Shown: positions 1-6,579, counted from the stretch's first letter. The stretch is 16,637 bases of DNA from an uncultured Desulfuromonadales bacterium (GCA_947259685.1 CAMYNC010000148.1:1-16637); one strand, 5' to 3'. Translations and numbers: made by a program. The notes: generated by a model not told the origin, from the letters alone.

Positions 1-10
1 AGCCCCGCAC

Positions 11-412
11 CTATTCCCAGTGACCACCACGCCGACGGCGTAGTTCGATGTCGATTGATTCAACCCGTCCCCGATCGCTGATAAATGAACTAAGCAGCAT
101 GCTGACGAGGCTGATAATCAACGATCCGAACAAGGCGGAGCCGAATCCGTCCACTACGAGACCTCCAATAATTCCCGAAGTCATCAGCAACAACAGGGCA
201 TTGATCACAAAAGTAAACAAGCCGAGGGTTAATACATTGATCGGAAGGGTCAGAATAAACAGGATCGGTCGGAAAAATGCATTGAGAATCCCCAGCACCA
301 GGGCGGCAATGAGGGCTGTCCCGTAACCATCAACATGAATACCCGCAAAGAGATACGCGGACACCATAATAGCAACAGAAAGAATGAGCCATCGGAGTAT
401 AAGTCCTTTCAT
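11..412 (-). CDS. PF04020 phage holin 4_2-like small integral membrane protein
   Basis: A 133-residue, very hydrophobic protein with four predicted membrane helices at about residues 3-23, 31-48, 52-77 and 87-108. It ends in a charged, Arg-rich cytoplasmic-looking tail (DRGRVES...ELRRRR). The block around residues 43-75 (N-x-x-FRPIL, LTLPIN, LTLGLF, INALL) is the signature of the PF04020 'phage holin family' of chromosomal membrane proteins. Despite the name, these are widespread in non-lysogens and have no proven role. I chose ATG at 412 because AGGGTGG lies 7 nt upstream; the in-frame TTG at 418 overlaps that site. Length fits the family (110-135 aa). It appears to be a single-gene unit. 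Family assignment is secure; function is unknown. Confidence 0.85.
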   Translation of the reverse strand: MKGLILRWLILSVAIMVSAYLFAGIHVDGYGTALIAALVLGILNAFFRPILFILTLPINVLTLGLFTFVINALLLLMTSGIIGGLVVDGFGSALFGSLIISLVSMLLSSFISDRGRVESIDIELRRRRGGHWE

Positions 413-452
413 GCGCAAACCACCCTTTTACTCCTCTGAAAAATGCACTGTT

Positions 453-480
453 ATTCTACCTCATGGCCCAGTGGATACAA
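453..480 (-). promoter_or_regulatory. Candidate sigma70 promoter for the holin-like gene
   Basis: On the minus strand, TTGTAT (475-480) and TAGAAT (453-458) are separated by 16 nt, about 40 nt before the ATG at 412. The -10 matches 5/6 and the -35 matches 4/6 of consensus. An 8-bp inverted repeat, AGTTGCTT/AAGCAACT (480-487 and 502-509), abuts the -35 and could be a protein-binding site. Prediction only. Confidence 0.4.
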
Positions 481-509
481 GTTGCTTGAGGCCGGCAGTA
501 TAAGCAACT
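480..509. repeat. 8-bp inverted repeat upstream of the holin-like promoter
   Basis: AGTTGCTT (480-487) and AAGCAACT (502-509) are perfect reverse complements separated by 14 nt. The repeat sits immediately upstream of the candidate -35 box. It could be an operator or a weak hairpin. There is no other support. Confidence 0.35.
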
Positions 510-562
510 GGATCGCTATTAGAAGAGTAGACATTTTCTAGTTTCAAAAGTAGTAACAAAAT

Positions 563-588
563 GAAGCCCTGGCAATGACCGGGGCTTC
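563..588. terminator. Bidirectional terminator-like hairpin
   Basis: GAAGCCC (563-569) pairs with GGGCTTC (582-588) across a 12-nt loop. On the plus strand it is followed by TTCGTTTC; on the minus strand by ATTTTGTT. No gene ends close by on either strand, so its client is unclear. It could be read-through protection between the accessory segment and the holin-like gene. Confidence 0.5.
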
Positions 589-611
589 TTCGTTTCTACG
601 TCTCGAATGTA

Positions 612-704
612 GTGAGTTAATCTCACGGCCCCAGACTTATGGAACATAAAATTGGCCCTTTCGCTTTGTTGTAAATTCAGCAGCTTAGCGGAAGGGTCAT
701 TTTT
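612..704 (+). repeat. Structured direct repeat, copy A (hairpin element)
   Basis: This is one of two homologous copies; the other is 6488-6579. The best-conserved 51 bp (654-704) differ at six positions. The core folds as GGCCCTTTCGCT (654-665) with AGCGGAAGGGTC (687-698), 12 pairs including two G-T. An inner 4-bp stem, GTTG/CAGC (668-671 and 678-681), lies in the loop, and CATTTTTG follows. The 5' part carries a small hairpin, GTGAG-TTAAT-CTCAC (612-626). Four of the six core differences from copy B fall in stems, and all preserve pairing, which suggests selection on structure. I do not recognise the family. It could be a REP/MITE-like palindrome, an intrinsic terminator or a small RNA. Confidence 0.7.
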
Positions 705-1073
705 GATATGACAATCTTGAAGGAAAAAGTGAAGTGGTTACGGCTTGATAGGAAATTGAGTAGAGCGATCTGCCGCCAGTTTTATATGAAATGTCTTCAG
801 ATCGGACTGATTTTCCGATTACCCGTCCAACAGGTTCAAAGATTTGAGATGGAAAGTCTCCCGGACGCCCCCCCTGTGAAATTTGAAAATTTAAAAAATC
901 AGCAGAAAGCTTGACCTCCCATCTAATTCTGATAAAAGTAAAAAATCCTGAAAATTCAAATAAAGTCAATCCTTCCGTGGGGAGAGTGGTTAATAAAATC
1001 ATCTAATCAAGCATATTAAAGTAATCTGGGTGTTATGCAGAAACCTGGTAATGATTCGTTAAACATCTAAAAT
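705..1073. other. AT-rich intergenic stretch with no supported gene
   Basis: Open frames of 68 aa (plus strand) and 101 aa (minus strand) exist here. Both lack a convincing ribosome binding site, show no domain-like composition and overlap each other. I see no RNA gene or further repeat. It is presumably the upstream region of the small gene at 1091. Confidence 0.5.
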
Positions 1074-1080
1074 AAGGAGG
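1074..1080 (+). promoter_or_regulatory. Strong ribosome binding site for the 1091 gene
   Basis: AAGGAGG lies 10 nt before the ATG at 1091. It is the main evidence that this short, unrecognised ORF is translated. Confidence 0.7.
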
Positions 1081-1090
1081 ACCAAAAACC

Positions 1091-1354
1091 ATGAACTTCA
1101 CCAAAATATCCCCCCATAGGGTCAAAGATGAAAAAGGACGAATTATTCAAGTGAGCGACAGATACCACGCCGAGATTGTTGATAAACATAATTTTTATTC
1201 AATAGAAGCAGACTTTGGGAAAACCGTTGTACTTTACAAAAGTACTTTTCAATGCCCAGTTGGCGAAAAAGAAAATAAAGCAAAAACTGAAGAATTGATT
1301 TGTGCTATCCAGGAAGGGTTTGTTTTTATGGGATCTAACGTTGAGATCGAGTAA
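1091..1354 (+). CDS. Hypothetical protein, 87 aa
   Basis: I do not recognise this protein. It is small and fairly charged, has no membrane helix or signal peptide, and has a single Cys near the middle (QCPVGEKE) and another in LICAIQ. Support for its reality is the AAGGAGG ribosome binding site 10 nt upstream and a compact ORF with ATG start and TAA stop. It is the only supported plus-strand gene in the window and is more AT-rich than its neighbours. It lies inside the segment bounded by the two structured direct repeats, which suggests acquired or orphan DNA. No function is proposed. Confidence 0.55.
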   Translation: MNFTKISPHRVKDEKGRIIQVSDRYHAEIVDKHNFYSIEADFGKTVVLYKSTFQCPVGEKENKAKTEELICAIQEGFVFMGSNVEIE

Positions 1355-1609
1355 AGGTAGCTCAATAAACAAGCATTTCTTGAAATCCATTAAATCAAAT
1401 CTAACAGTAGATGGACGCGGTCGGAAAATATTTCTTCAATAAAATTGAATAGCGGTGTGGGAAACGAAAAAATCGTCGCCGTCGGTTTTCTTAACCGTTC
1501 AGTTTTAAGGATTAAACATTCCCACCAGTCACCATTCGCAGTATGTACTAAGCCCCAGCCTGAAAACAAGCTGGCGCTTTCTCGCAAGTTGTGACTTTTT
1601 GCTATACCC

Positions 1610-1795
1610 TTAGCGTACGTTTTCGTGGCACTGGGCTTCAAGCCAATGGCCTGTCGGAAAGATTGACAGGCCATTGCTGTTTGATGATCCAATGACCGGG
1701 TAACTGCATATACGGCCAACTTTTCCGGCCACAGGTCTACCTGTGATTGTCATGGCACGCTTAGCGTGGTTTTTCGTTCCGTTGGGTTTCAGTCC
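1610..1795. repeat. Diverged 35-bp direct repeat pair
   Basis: Bases 1610-1644 and 1761-1795 align without gaps at 25 of 35 positions. Both begin TTAGCGT and share TTTTCGT and GGG-x-TTCA. Read on the minus strand in the same frame relative to the repeat, they would encode GLKPSATKTYAKG and GLKPNGTKNHAKR. Many of the differences would therefore be conservative if the DNA ever coded for protein. They could be fragments of a duplicated coding end or two halves of an attachment region. Confidence 0.45.
1644..1676. other. Strong 12-bp hairpin
   Basis: CAATGGCCTGTC (1644-1655) pairs perfectly with GACAGGCCATTG (1665-1676) across a 9-nt loop. Only a short T tract follows (CTGTTT on the plus strand), so it is a poor intrinsic terminator. 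It lies about 150 bp downstream of the minus-strand gene cluster ending at 1827 and might end its transcript or protect its 3' end. Confidence 0.45.
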
Positions 1796-1826
1796 CCTAA
1801 GAATACCCCAAAATCTACCCCAAAGG

Positions 1827-2213
1827 TTAAACGGATTGCTTGAGATGCTTTTCAAAGCGGCGGCACATCCTGCTGAAAACACGCATTTCTGCTTGATTCA
1901 TGCGGTGATGATGATCGGGCAGGATGCCGTCCATTTCGACGGCATCGATCAGCGTTGCCAGTGGATCTGCCTGGTAATCATCGTAGAAGGAAACACGGGA
2001 GATGATGGTTCCACCGAGCAGCCAGAGGTTGTCGCGATACTGAACAAAAGTTCTTCGCGTCAGCCCCTCTGCGTAAAGGATCTGGAGAAAATCCGCAAAA
2101 TAGGGCAGCAGTTTGCGACCGAATTCCAGATCTTCCCTGACCCCCATCCAGGAGTTCGGCCAACCATCAAAATCCGGGGTCAAGTGACGAAATGAAGAAG
2201 AGTTGTCTGGCAT
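1827..2213 (-). CDS. Hypothetical protein, 128 aa
   Basis: I do not recognise a named family. It is a soluble, mostly helical-looking protein. A central segment (about residues 33-72, with FADFL, YAEGL, TRRTFVQYRDNL) loosely resembles the helical SAM-like fold of tyrosine recombinase N-termini, but no catalytic domain follows. The C-terminus contains a His cluster (DHHHRMN) and a basic tail. GGAG lies 4 nt before the ATG at 2213. It is the last gene of the minus-strand run, 53 bp after the zinc-finger/pRiA4b ORF-3-like gene, and is probably co-transcribed with it. Real gene likely; function unknown. Confidence 0.65.
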   Translation of the reverse strand: MPDNSSSFRHLTPDFDGWPNSWMGVREDLEFGRKLLPYFADFLQILYAEGLTRRTFVQYRDNLWLLGGTIISRVSFYDDYQADPLATLIDAVEMDGILPDHHHRMNQAEMRVFSRMCRRFEKHLKQSV

Positions 2214-2266
2214 GGTGCTCCAGAAAAAAATCGCTGAGTGTTTGAGTATCTCGTCGGCGACTCGGC

Positions 2267-2908
2267 TTATGCGCCGGTGTAGCCACAGACCCCGGCGCGT
2301 GGAGAATTGGGGATCGGCATAAAACCGACTTCGTCACCACAGCTATGTCCTGTTGCGCACTTCTGGCAGAGCCAGCCATCACCTTCCCAATTGCATTCGG
2401 GGCAGATACACACAGCAGGCTGCTTTTCGCAATCATCGCAGGAGATTTCCGGCGGGTGATTGCGGGCCATGATTGTTATCGATTTCCCTCTGGGAGCCAG
2501 CCCCTGATATTCACCGAGAACCTTGCTCCGCAGCTCCGTGGTGGCGCCCATGTCGTAGTCATAATCAATTTCATCCCCCGTCCTCAGCGACGTGGCCAGC
2601 CGCCCCTGCATACCGATGGTCTGCCGCCCGACGAAAAACTGGCTCATATGTCCACAACATTCCAGCCAGAGCTTGCGTAAAAACGTATCCAGTGTTTTGA
2701 AGGTTGCCCGCTCATCCACCAGCAGATGCAGCCAATAGCCCGAGGGATAACGGGTCGTGACCTGAAGATGCAGGCTGAAACGCTGATCATCCACAATGGA
2801 TTCAGCCGATTGTCTGGTCAGGCAGCTGGCCAGATGTTTGCCCATGCCCGAACGGGTGTACTCTTTGCCGCAGAGGTTGCAGGCTCCTTTGGTGGCCTTG
2901 CGTGTCAT
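2267..2908 (-). CDS. Zinc-finger plus pRiA4b ORF-3-like protein
   Basis: A 213-aa protein in three parts. Residues 8-29 form a C2HC finger (C10, C13, H25, C29). Residues about 44-135 match the plasmid pRiA4b ORF-3-like fold (PF07929), with LHLLVDE near 60, the F-L-x-x-LWLECCGH helix near 76-87 and GDEIDYDYDMG near 111-121. Residues 157-190 are a Cys-rich zinc ribbon (C157, C160, C167, C169, C172, C181, C184, C190). I chose ATG 2908 because AGGAG sits about 9 nt upstream; the open frame continues further but its extra N-terminus looks non-coding. pRiA4b ORF-3 proteins have no settled function. The two flanking zinc modules suggest nucleic-acid or protein binding. Not a transposase. Confidence 0.75.
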   Translation of the reverse strand: MTRKATKGACNLCGKEYTRSGMGKHLASCLTRQSAESIVDDQRFSLHLQVTTRYPSGYWLHLLVDERATFKTLDTFLRKLWLECCGHMSQFFVGRQTIGMQGRLATSLRTGDEIDYDYDMGATTELRSKVLGEYQGLAPRGKSITIMARNHPPEISCDDCEKQPAVCICPECNWEGDGWLCQKCATGHSCGDEVGFMPIPNSPRAGVCGYTGA

Positions 2909-2990
2909 GCAACGAACTCCTTCATGGTTTGAAGTGTTTGTATCTCCTGGTGCCGATCTTTTACTGGGTCCGGGAATTGACACTGACCTG

Positions 2991-3302
2991 TTACCATTCC
3001 CGATGACCCCGGAGTTCAAGCGGCGTTGCCAGAATCTCAGGAATCTGGTTGAGTAGGTGCGTCGCCAGTTCCCGAACCTTCGCCGGGGTGACGCCTTCAA
3101 ATTCTTCGAGGCTCCAAAGATCCACGTAGTCCCGCGGATGGGCCTGGATGCCGCGCAAATGTTTCTGTACGCCGTGCAGCCAGTCATCTTCGTGTTGATG
3201 GTCGCGGCTCATCGCGCCGAGTTCCGTCTTCAGGGTGTCGGAGACCCGGGCTGCCTGCAGGATGACTGCATAGGCCATTTCGGAGAAGTCATCGGTGTCC
3301 AT
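2991..3302 (-). CDS. Hypothetical protein, 103 aa
   Basis: I do not recognise this protein. It is small and soluble with an acidic N-terminal half (MDTDDFSEMAY). Predicted helices continue to the C-terminus, where VRELATHLLNQIPEIL looks amphipathic. No membrane segment or metal site is visible. The start lies 18 bp after the end of the DUF6880-like gene, with only a weak AGG before the ATG, so it is probably translated from the same mRNA. It is followed after 82 bp by the zinc-finger/pRiA4b gene. Its reality rests on tight packing in the cluster and plausible codon use. Confidence 0.6.
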   Translation of the reverse strand: MDTDDFSEMAYAVILQAARVSDTLKTELGAMSRDHQHEDDWLHGVQKHLRGIQAHPRDYVDLWSLEEFEGVTPAKVRELATHLLNQIPEILATPLELRGHREW

Positions 3303-3319
3303 GGTTCAGCCTGTCTGTT

Positions 3320-4546
3320 TCAGTGTTCATAACGGCTCCAGAAGCTGGTTTTGCGGCCATGCCGCCGGCGCAGCTGTTCGACATAGACCGCGTGCGGCTC
3401 GATATTGAGCCAGTCACTGACGGTTTTCGCCAGTAGGTCGAGTTTGCGCAGGTAGCGTACCCCATGGCCGTAGGTTGTGGTCCGGGCCCGACGCAGGATT
3501 GAGTCGAGCAGGGCACGGTAAAGCAGGCTGGCGCTCAGTGGGCGCCAGGGATGCAAAACTTTCCGCCAGCGGCAGCAGGGCATCGTAATGGTCGCCGTTC
3601 AGCTGTTCGGCGCGGGCCCGCAGATAGTTTTCGGCGGCGTCCCATTCCTCAATGTCGGTCAGAAAGACGGCATCTGTCAGGGAGAGGAGAGGAGAGGGGC
3701 ATCGAGGATGATCCGTACCTCCTGGTCAAGCAGGTCAGAGCGTTGATCGTCGCCGACGATTCTGATCCACCGCTTAAAGCCTGAACTGCTGCGCTGCCGC
3801 CGGAAGCTGCGTCGGGCGACTTCGGCCTGCTGTGGTTTGTTTCCCTGACGGCCGTAGATGGCGAGCAGCAGTTCGCCCCGCTCCTGCTGCTGAAAATGTT
3901 CACCGGTCGGAATCCGTTCCAGCCAGTCGAGGGCGGTCTGCTCCTCACCGCATTCCAGATAGACCCGGGCGATATCAACGCAGGCGGCGATGCCGGGTTC
4001 ATCGCCCCATGCAGCGCGGCGGGTCTGTTCGAACAGCGCCGCATCCTTAAGCTGTCGGGCCAGGGATTCGACCTGGTACAGATAGTGACGGCGTGGGAAC
4101 TCCTCCGTCTTTTTCGCCGCCAGCTGCTGATACTGGTCGACCAGCCAACGCAGTTGCTCTGGCGTCATAAATTCGGCGGCGCTGTTTACCAGGGCATCGC
4201 GCACCCCGTAGTCGTCCTTCAGGCTGGTTTTGAGGATCAGCTTGGCAATCCTGGATTTGTCGGCGCAACGCTTCGCGTAGCTGACGAACAGTTCACAGGC
4301 GTCATAGCGGTAAACATCTCCTACATGACCGCTCGAATCGTCGCAACGATCGAAGACGCTGCGGTCGGTGGTGTAGAAATCGGCCACCAGCGTGCAACCG
4401 GCCGGCGCGTCCTCCTCCTGATCTTCAATCTGTTGCAGCAGTTCGCGCAGCTCCCGCGCCAACCCAGCGGACTCGCCCCAGCGGATGAAGCGTATGCTCC
4501 GTTTCAGGGTCGAGAGGCTGGAATTGAGTTCTTTGTCGGCAGGCAT
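3320..4546 (-). pseudogene. DUF6880-like protein, two frameshifts
   Basis: Three minus-strand frames join into one recognisable DUF6880 protein. From ATG 4546 the N-terminal part runs through TDRSVFDRCDDSSGHVGDV and AWLERIP-type repeats (written here as DWLERIP) and hits a stop near 3677. Family-like sequence resumes in a second frame (DAVFLTDIEEWDAAENYL, LLPLAES). It moves to a third frame near 3555 (LSASLLYRALLDSIL, YGHGVRYLRKLD, SFWSRYE) and ends at 3320. Removing one of three GGAGA units (3681-3695) and one A from the run at 3555-3558 gives one continuous frame of 406 aa. The middle looks like TPR-type helical pairs. No good ribosome binding site precedes 4546. Function of the family is unknown. 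Sequencing error cannot be excluded. Confidence 0.8.
3681..3695. repeat. Pentanucleotide tandem repeat GGAGA x3
   Basis: Three perfect GGAGA units lie inside the DUF6880-like gene, exactly where its frame breaks. With two units the minus strand reads through as LDAPLLSLTDAVFLTD; with three it reaches a stop five codons later. This is a typical slipped-strand mutation site. Confidence 0.75.
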
Positions 4547-4589
4547 TCGTGTTTTTTCTGTGCAGATGGTTGCGGACAATTCAGCAGGG

Positions 4590-5087
4590 TCAGTCTTCCG
4601 GATCTTTGATGATGATATCAGGCTTCTTTGCCAGTTCATCCTCCGGCACGAAGACAATCCGCATTCCCCAGCCGGAAAAGGTTGTAAGCATGGTGCCGAA
4701 TTCCTCCAGGGTGAACTCCTTGTCGTCAATTTCAATGACCGCTCTGCATCCCTCTTCGTCATGGATGACGCAACGCAGGACGTCACCGCGCGGCGCCCAC
4801 TGATCGCAACGCTCGGAATATTCCACCTGAGGTTTGCCTAGGGGAATTTCAACCGCCTCGTGCTTGTAATTGGCGACAGCCTGTTTCATGGCCAGCAGAA
4901 CTTCATTATGTCGGTCAAGGATCTCCTCATCACTCATCAAAATGATGTCGGGTCCGATCTTGAGACTGACCCCGCCAACCGTCGGGTCACGGTAGGCGAT
5001 ATCCGCATATTCGCCGCTGCGGGTAATGATGACTTCGCCCAGGTCGGCAAAGAATGGCTTGTTGAGGCGCTTACTTGGTTTCGGCAT
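4590..5087 (-). CDS. Hypothetical protein, 165 aa
   Basis: I do not recognise a family. The protein is soluble and acidic. It opens with a basic patch (MPKPSKRLNKP), has beta-strand-rich segments (GEVIITRSGEYADIAY, GGVSLKIG), and closes with a region reading FSGWGMRIVFVPEDELA. I chose ATG 5087 because GGGAG lies 9 nt upstream. An in-frame ATG at 5132 would add MPSRQKPYTLRELHL but has no ribosome binding site. It sits 61 bp after fic and 43 bp before the DUF6880-like gene, so it is probably in the same transcript. Possible partner or target of the Fic protein, but only by position. Confidence 0.65.
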   Translation of the reverse strand: MPKPSKRLNKPFFADLGEVIITRSGEYADIAYRDPTVGGVSLKIGPDIILMSDEEILDRHNEVLLAMKQAVANYKHEAVEIPLGKPQVEYSERCDQWAPRGDVLRCVIHDEEGCRAVIEIDDKEFTLEEFGTMLTTFSGWGMRIVFVPEDELAKKPDIIIKDPED

Positions 5088-5148
5088 CAGATGCAGCTCC
5101 CGTAATGTGTACGGTTTTTGTCGGCTTGGCATTTCGTGACTTAAGAAG

Positions 5149-6294
5149 CTATTTTTGGGATCTGGGGGGAGCCACAAGATCCCAGTTAAGTTCATATTTG
5201 GTGGCTTTTTTCTCACCAGAAACGAGCAAAATTCTTTTTTCTACAAGATAAGCGAGGTCACGAGCCAACGTAGCGCGACTTCCCTTAACCATGCCTTGAT
5301 GCTTCCTTGCGGTGAAGCCCCCTTCAAAGCCGTCCTGCCCCGCTTCAAGGAGCTTTTTAACAACTTTGCGTTGCCGGTCATTCATGGAAACATCCCATAC
5401 ATTCTGCCAAAAATGCGAGATACCCATGACCTTGTTGATGGTCTGTTGTGAATGTTTCATGGCCTGTTCGTGGAGACCGAGGAACCAGCAGAGCCAATCG
5501 GTTATGTCCCCTTGCCCATTAGAAGTCTTCTCCAAAACTTCATAGTACCCGTCTCGTGCCTCCATAATCATTGAAGAAAGGCTGTAGCAGCGCTTCGTGG
5601 CCCCCTCTGCTTGTGCTAGAGCCATATCGGACAGGGCGCGAGATATACGGCCATTGCCGTCGTCAAAAGGATGGATGGCCACAAACCAATAGTGGGCGAT
5701 TCCTGCACGCAGTATAGGGTCTTCGTTCCTGAATCGAGAATGAGAATTCTCCCACCACTGAAAAAAAACGTTCATCTCCTCGTCAACATTCTGTGGAGGT
5801 AGGGCTATGTAGTGGATCTTTTCTTTCCCATGACGACCGGAAACAATTTGCATTTCCTGTGTCCGCCACCTTCCAACTTCAATTTCGTGGAGCCCGGAGT
5901 GACCGGTTGGGAAGAGGGCTGCTTGCCAGGCTTGCAGTCGATCTGCTGTTAAGGTTTGGTTGTCGAGGTTGGTTGCATCAAGCAAAACATCGACAAGCCC
6001 ATCCACATTTCGCGGTGCTGCTGGCAACCCTGCGGTGGACAAACCCAACCGATTGGCGATTGAGGATCTAACCGCTTCTGGGTTGTAAAATTCTCCTTCA
6101 ATCTCAGCGGACTTAATGGTTTCCTGGGTTAGGGCTTCAAGTTGGGTGGCAAGTTCAAGGTCCAATCCCAAGGAAGAAACCTGCTGAATAAGTTGCCCTT
6201 GAAGGTTACGACACCGGCCTAGAGGGAGAAGCAAGCGCTCTGCATCAATAGTGAAGTGGGGCCACTGGGATGATTGCCAGATGTATTGAGTCAA
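5149..6294 (-). CDS. Fic family protein with N-terminal DUF4172 and C-terminal winged helix
   Basis: A 381-aa cytoplasmic protein. Residues 1-75 match DUF4172 (YIWQSSQWPHF near 4-14). Residues 62-68, SAEIEGE, form the inhibitory helix of class II Fic proteins, whose Glu blocks ATP gamma-phosphate binding. HPFDDGNGR (208-216) is the complete Fic motif with catalytic His208. Residues about 305-375 look like a winged helix. The family transfers AMP (rarely other groups) to Ser/Thr/Tyr of target proteins and often self-modifies. I chose TTG 6294 because AAAAGGAG lies 6 nt upstream and relatives begin near M-x-YIWQ. ATG 6315 has no ribosome binding site and would place AAAAGGAG inside the coding region. 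First gene of the minus-strand cluster. Target unknown. Confidence 0.9.
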   Translation of the reverse strand: MTQYIWQSSQWPHFTIDAERLLLPLGRCRNLQGQLIQQVSSLGLDLELATQLEALTQETIKSAEIEGEFYNPEAVRSSIANRLGLSTAGLPAAPRNVDGLVDVLLDATNLDNQTLTADRLQAWQAALFPTGHSGLHEIEVGRWRTQEMQIVSGRHGKEKIHYIALPPQNVDEEMNVFFQWWENSHSRFRNEDPILRAGIAHYWFVAIHPFDDGNGRISRALSDMALAQAEGATKRCYSLSSMIMEARDGYYEVLEKTSNGQGDITDWLCWFLGLHEQAMKHSQQTINKVMGISHFWQNVWDVSMNDRQRKVVKKLLEAGQDGFEGGFTARKHQGMVKGSRATLARDLAYLVEKRILLVSGEKKATKYELNWDLVAPPRSQK

Positions 6295-6300
6295 AACAAT

Positions 6301-6308
6301 CTCCTTTT
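6301..6308 (-). promoter_or_regulatory. Ribosome binding site that sets the fic start at TTG
   Basis: AAAAGGAG, read on the minus strand, ends 6 nt before TTG 6292-6294. It lies downstream of the in-frame ATG at 6313-6315, so it cannot serve that ATG. Confidence 0.65.
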
Positions 6309-6325
6309 GTCTCATTTATTGAGCA

Positions 6326-6354
6326 ATATTAGCATCGCTCAGAGACTTTAACAA
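6326..6354 (-). promoter_or_regulatory. Candidate promoter for the fic cluster
   Basis: TTGTTA (6349-6354) and TAATAT (6326-6331) are 17 nt apart on the minus strand, about 32 nt before the TTG start. Each box matches 4/6, so this is moderate. A perfect 7-bp inverted repeat lies about 24 bp upstream (6378-6398). Confidence 0.4.
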
Positions 6355-6377
6355 GATATTTAGACTCATTTTGTGAA

Positions 6378-6398
6378 GCATAAATGGGTGCTTTATGC
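6378..6398. promoter_or_regulatory. Inverted repeat upstream of the fic promoter (possible operator)
   Basis: GCATAAA (6378-6384) and TTTATGC (6392-6398) are perfect reverse complements across 7 nt, with a centre-to-centre distance of 14 bp. That spacing suits a dimeric regulator. The winged helix of the Fic protein is one possible ligand, by inference only. Confidence 0.35.
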
Positions 6399-6487
6399 CT
6401 CACCTCCTTCTGTTCCCAAGCAATGGCGGGACTCTCGTGAATTGTTTTCTAGGCCTTTTCCGTAGCCAAAAAATGATTTCAAAACTC

Positions 6488-6579
6488 GTGATTTAAATCT
6501 CACGTCTCCATTTTGAAACGCCCAAATCGGCCCTTTCGTTCTGCTGTAAAGTCAGTAGCTTAGCGGAAGGGCCATTTTT
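6488..6579 (+). repeat. Structured direct repeat, copy B (hairpin element)
   Basis: Second copy of the element at 612-704. The core 6529-6579 matches copy A at 45 of 51 positions. The hairpin is GGCCCTTTCGTT with AGCGGAAGGGCC plus the inner GCTG/CAGT stem, followed by CATTTTTG. The 5' part carries CGTGA-TTTAAATC-TCACG then TCTCCA (6487-6510). This resembles a tRNA or tmRNA T-arm and 3' end, though no complete RNA gene precedes it. It lies between kefB and fic. Confidence 0.7.

Larger units (their letters stand above)
1355..1826. other. Gene-poor stretch with hairpins and diverged repeats
   Basis: I support no gene in these 472 bp. Minus-strand frames of 109 and 90 aa exist but look non-coding as wholes. 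The stretch contains a 12-bp perfect-stem hairpin (1644-1676) and a 16-bp palindrome, CACAGGT-CT-ACCTGTG (1730-1745). It also has two 35-bp sequences about 71% identical (1610-1644 and 1761-1795), and TACCCCAAA twice with a 12-bp period (1804-1812 and 1816-1824). The combination resembles a recombination or attachment region, but no recombinase is present. Confidence 0.5.

Noticed and set aside
697..1002. Overlapping plus (68 aa) and minus (101 aa) frames beside repeat copy A
   Set aside because: No ribosome binding site, no domain features, and they begin inside the repeat hairpin.
6487..6510. A complete tRNA or tmRNA gene ending at TCTCCA
   Set aside because: Only a T-arm-like hairpin is present. 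No matching acceptor strand, D-arm or anticodon arm could be found upstream.
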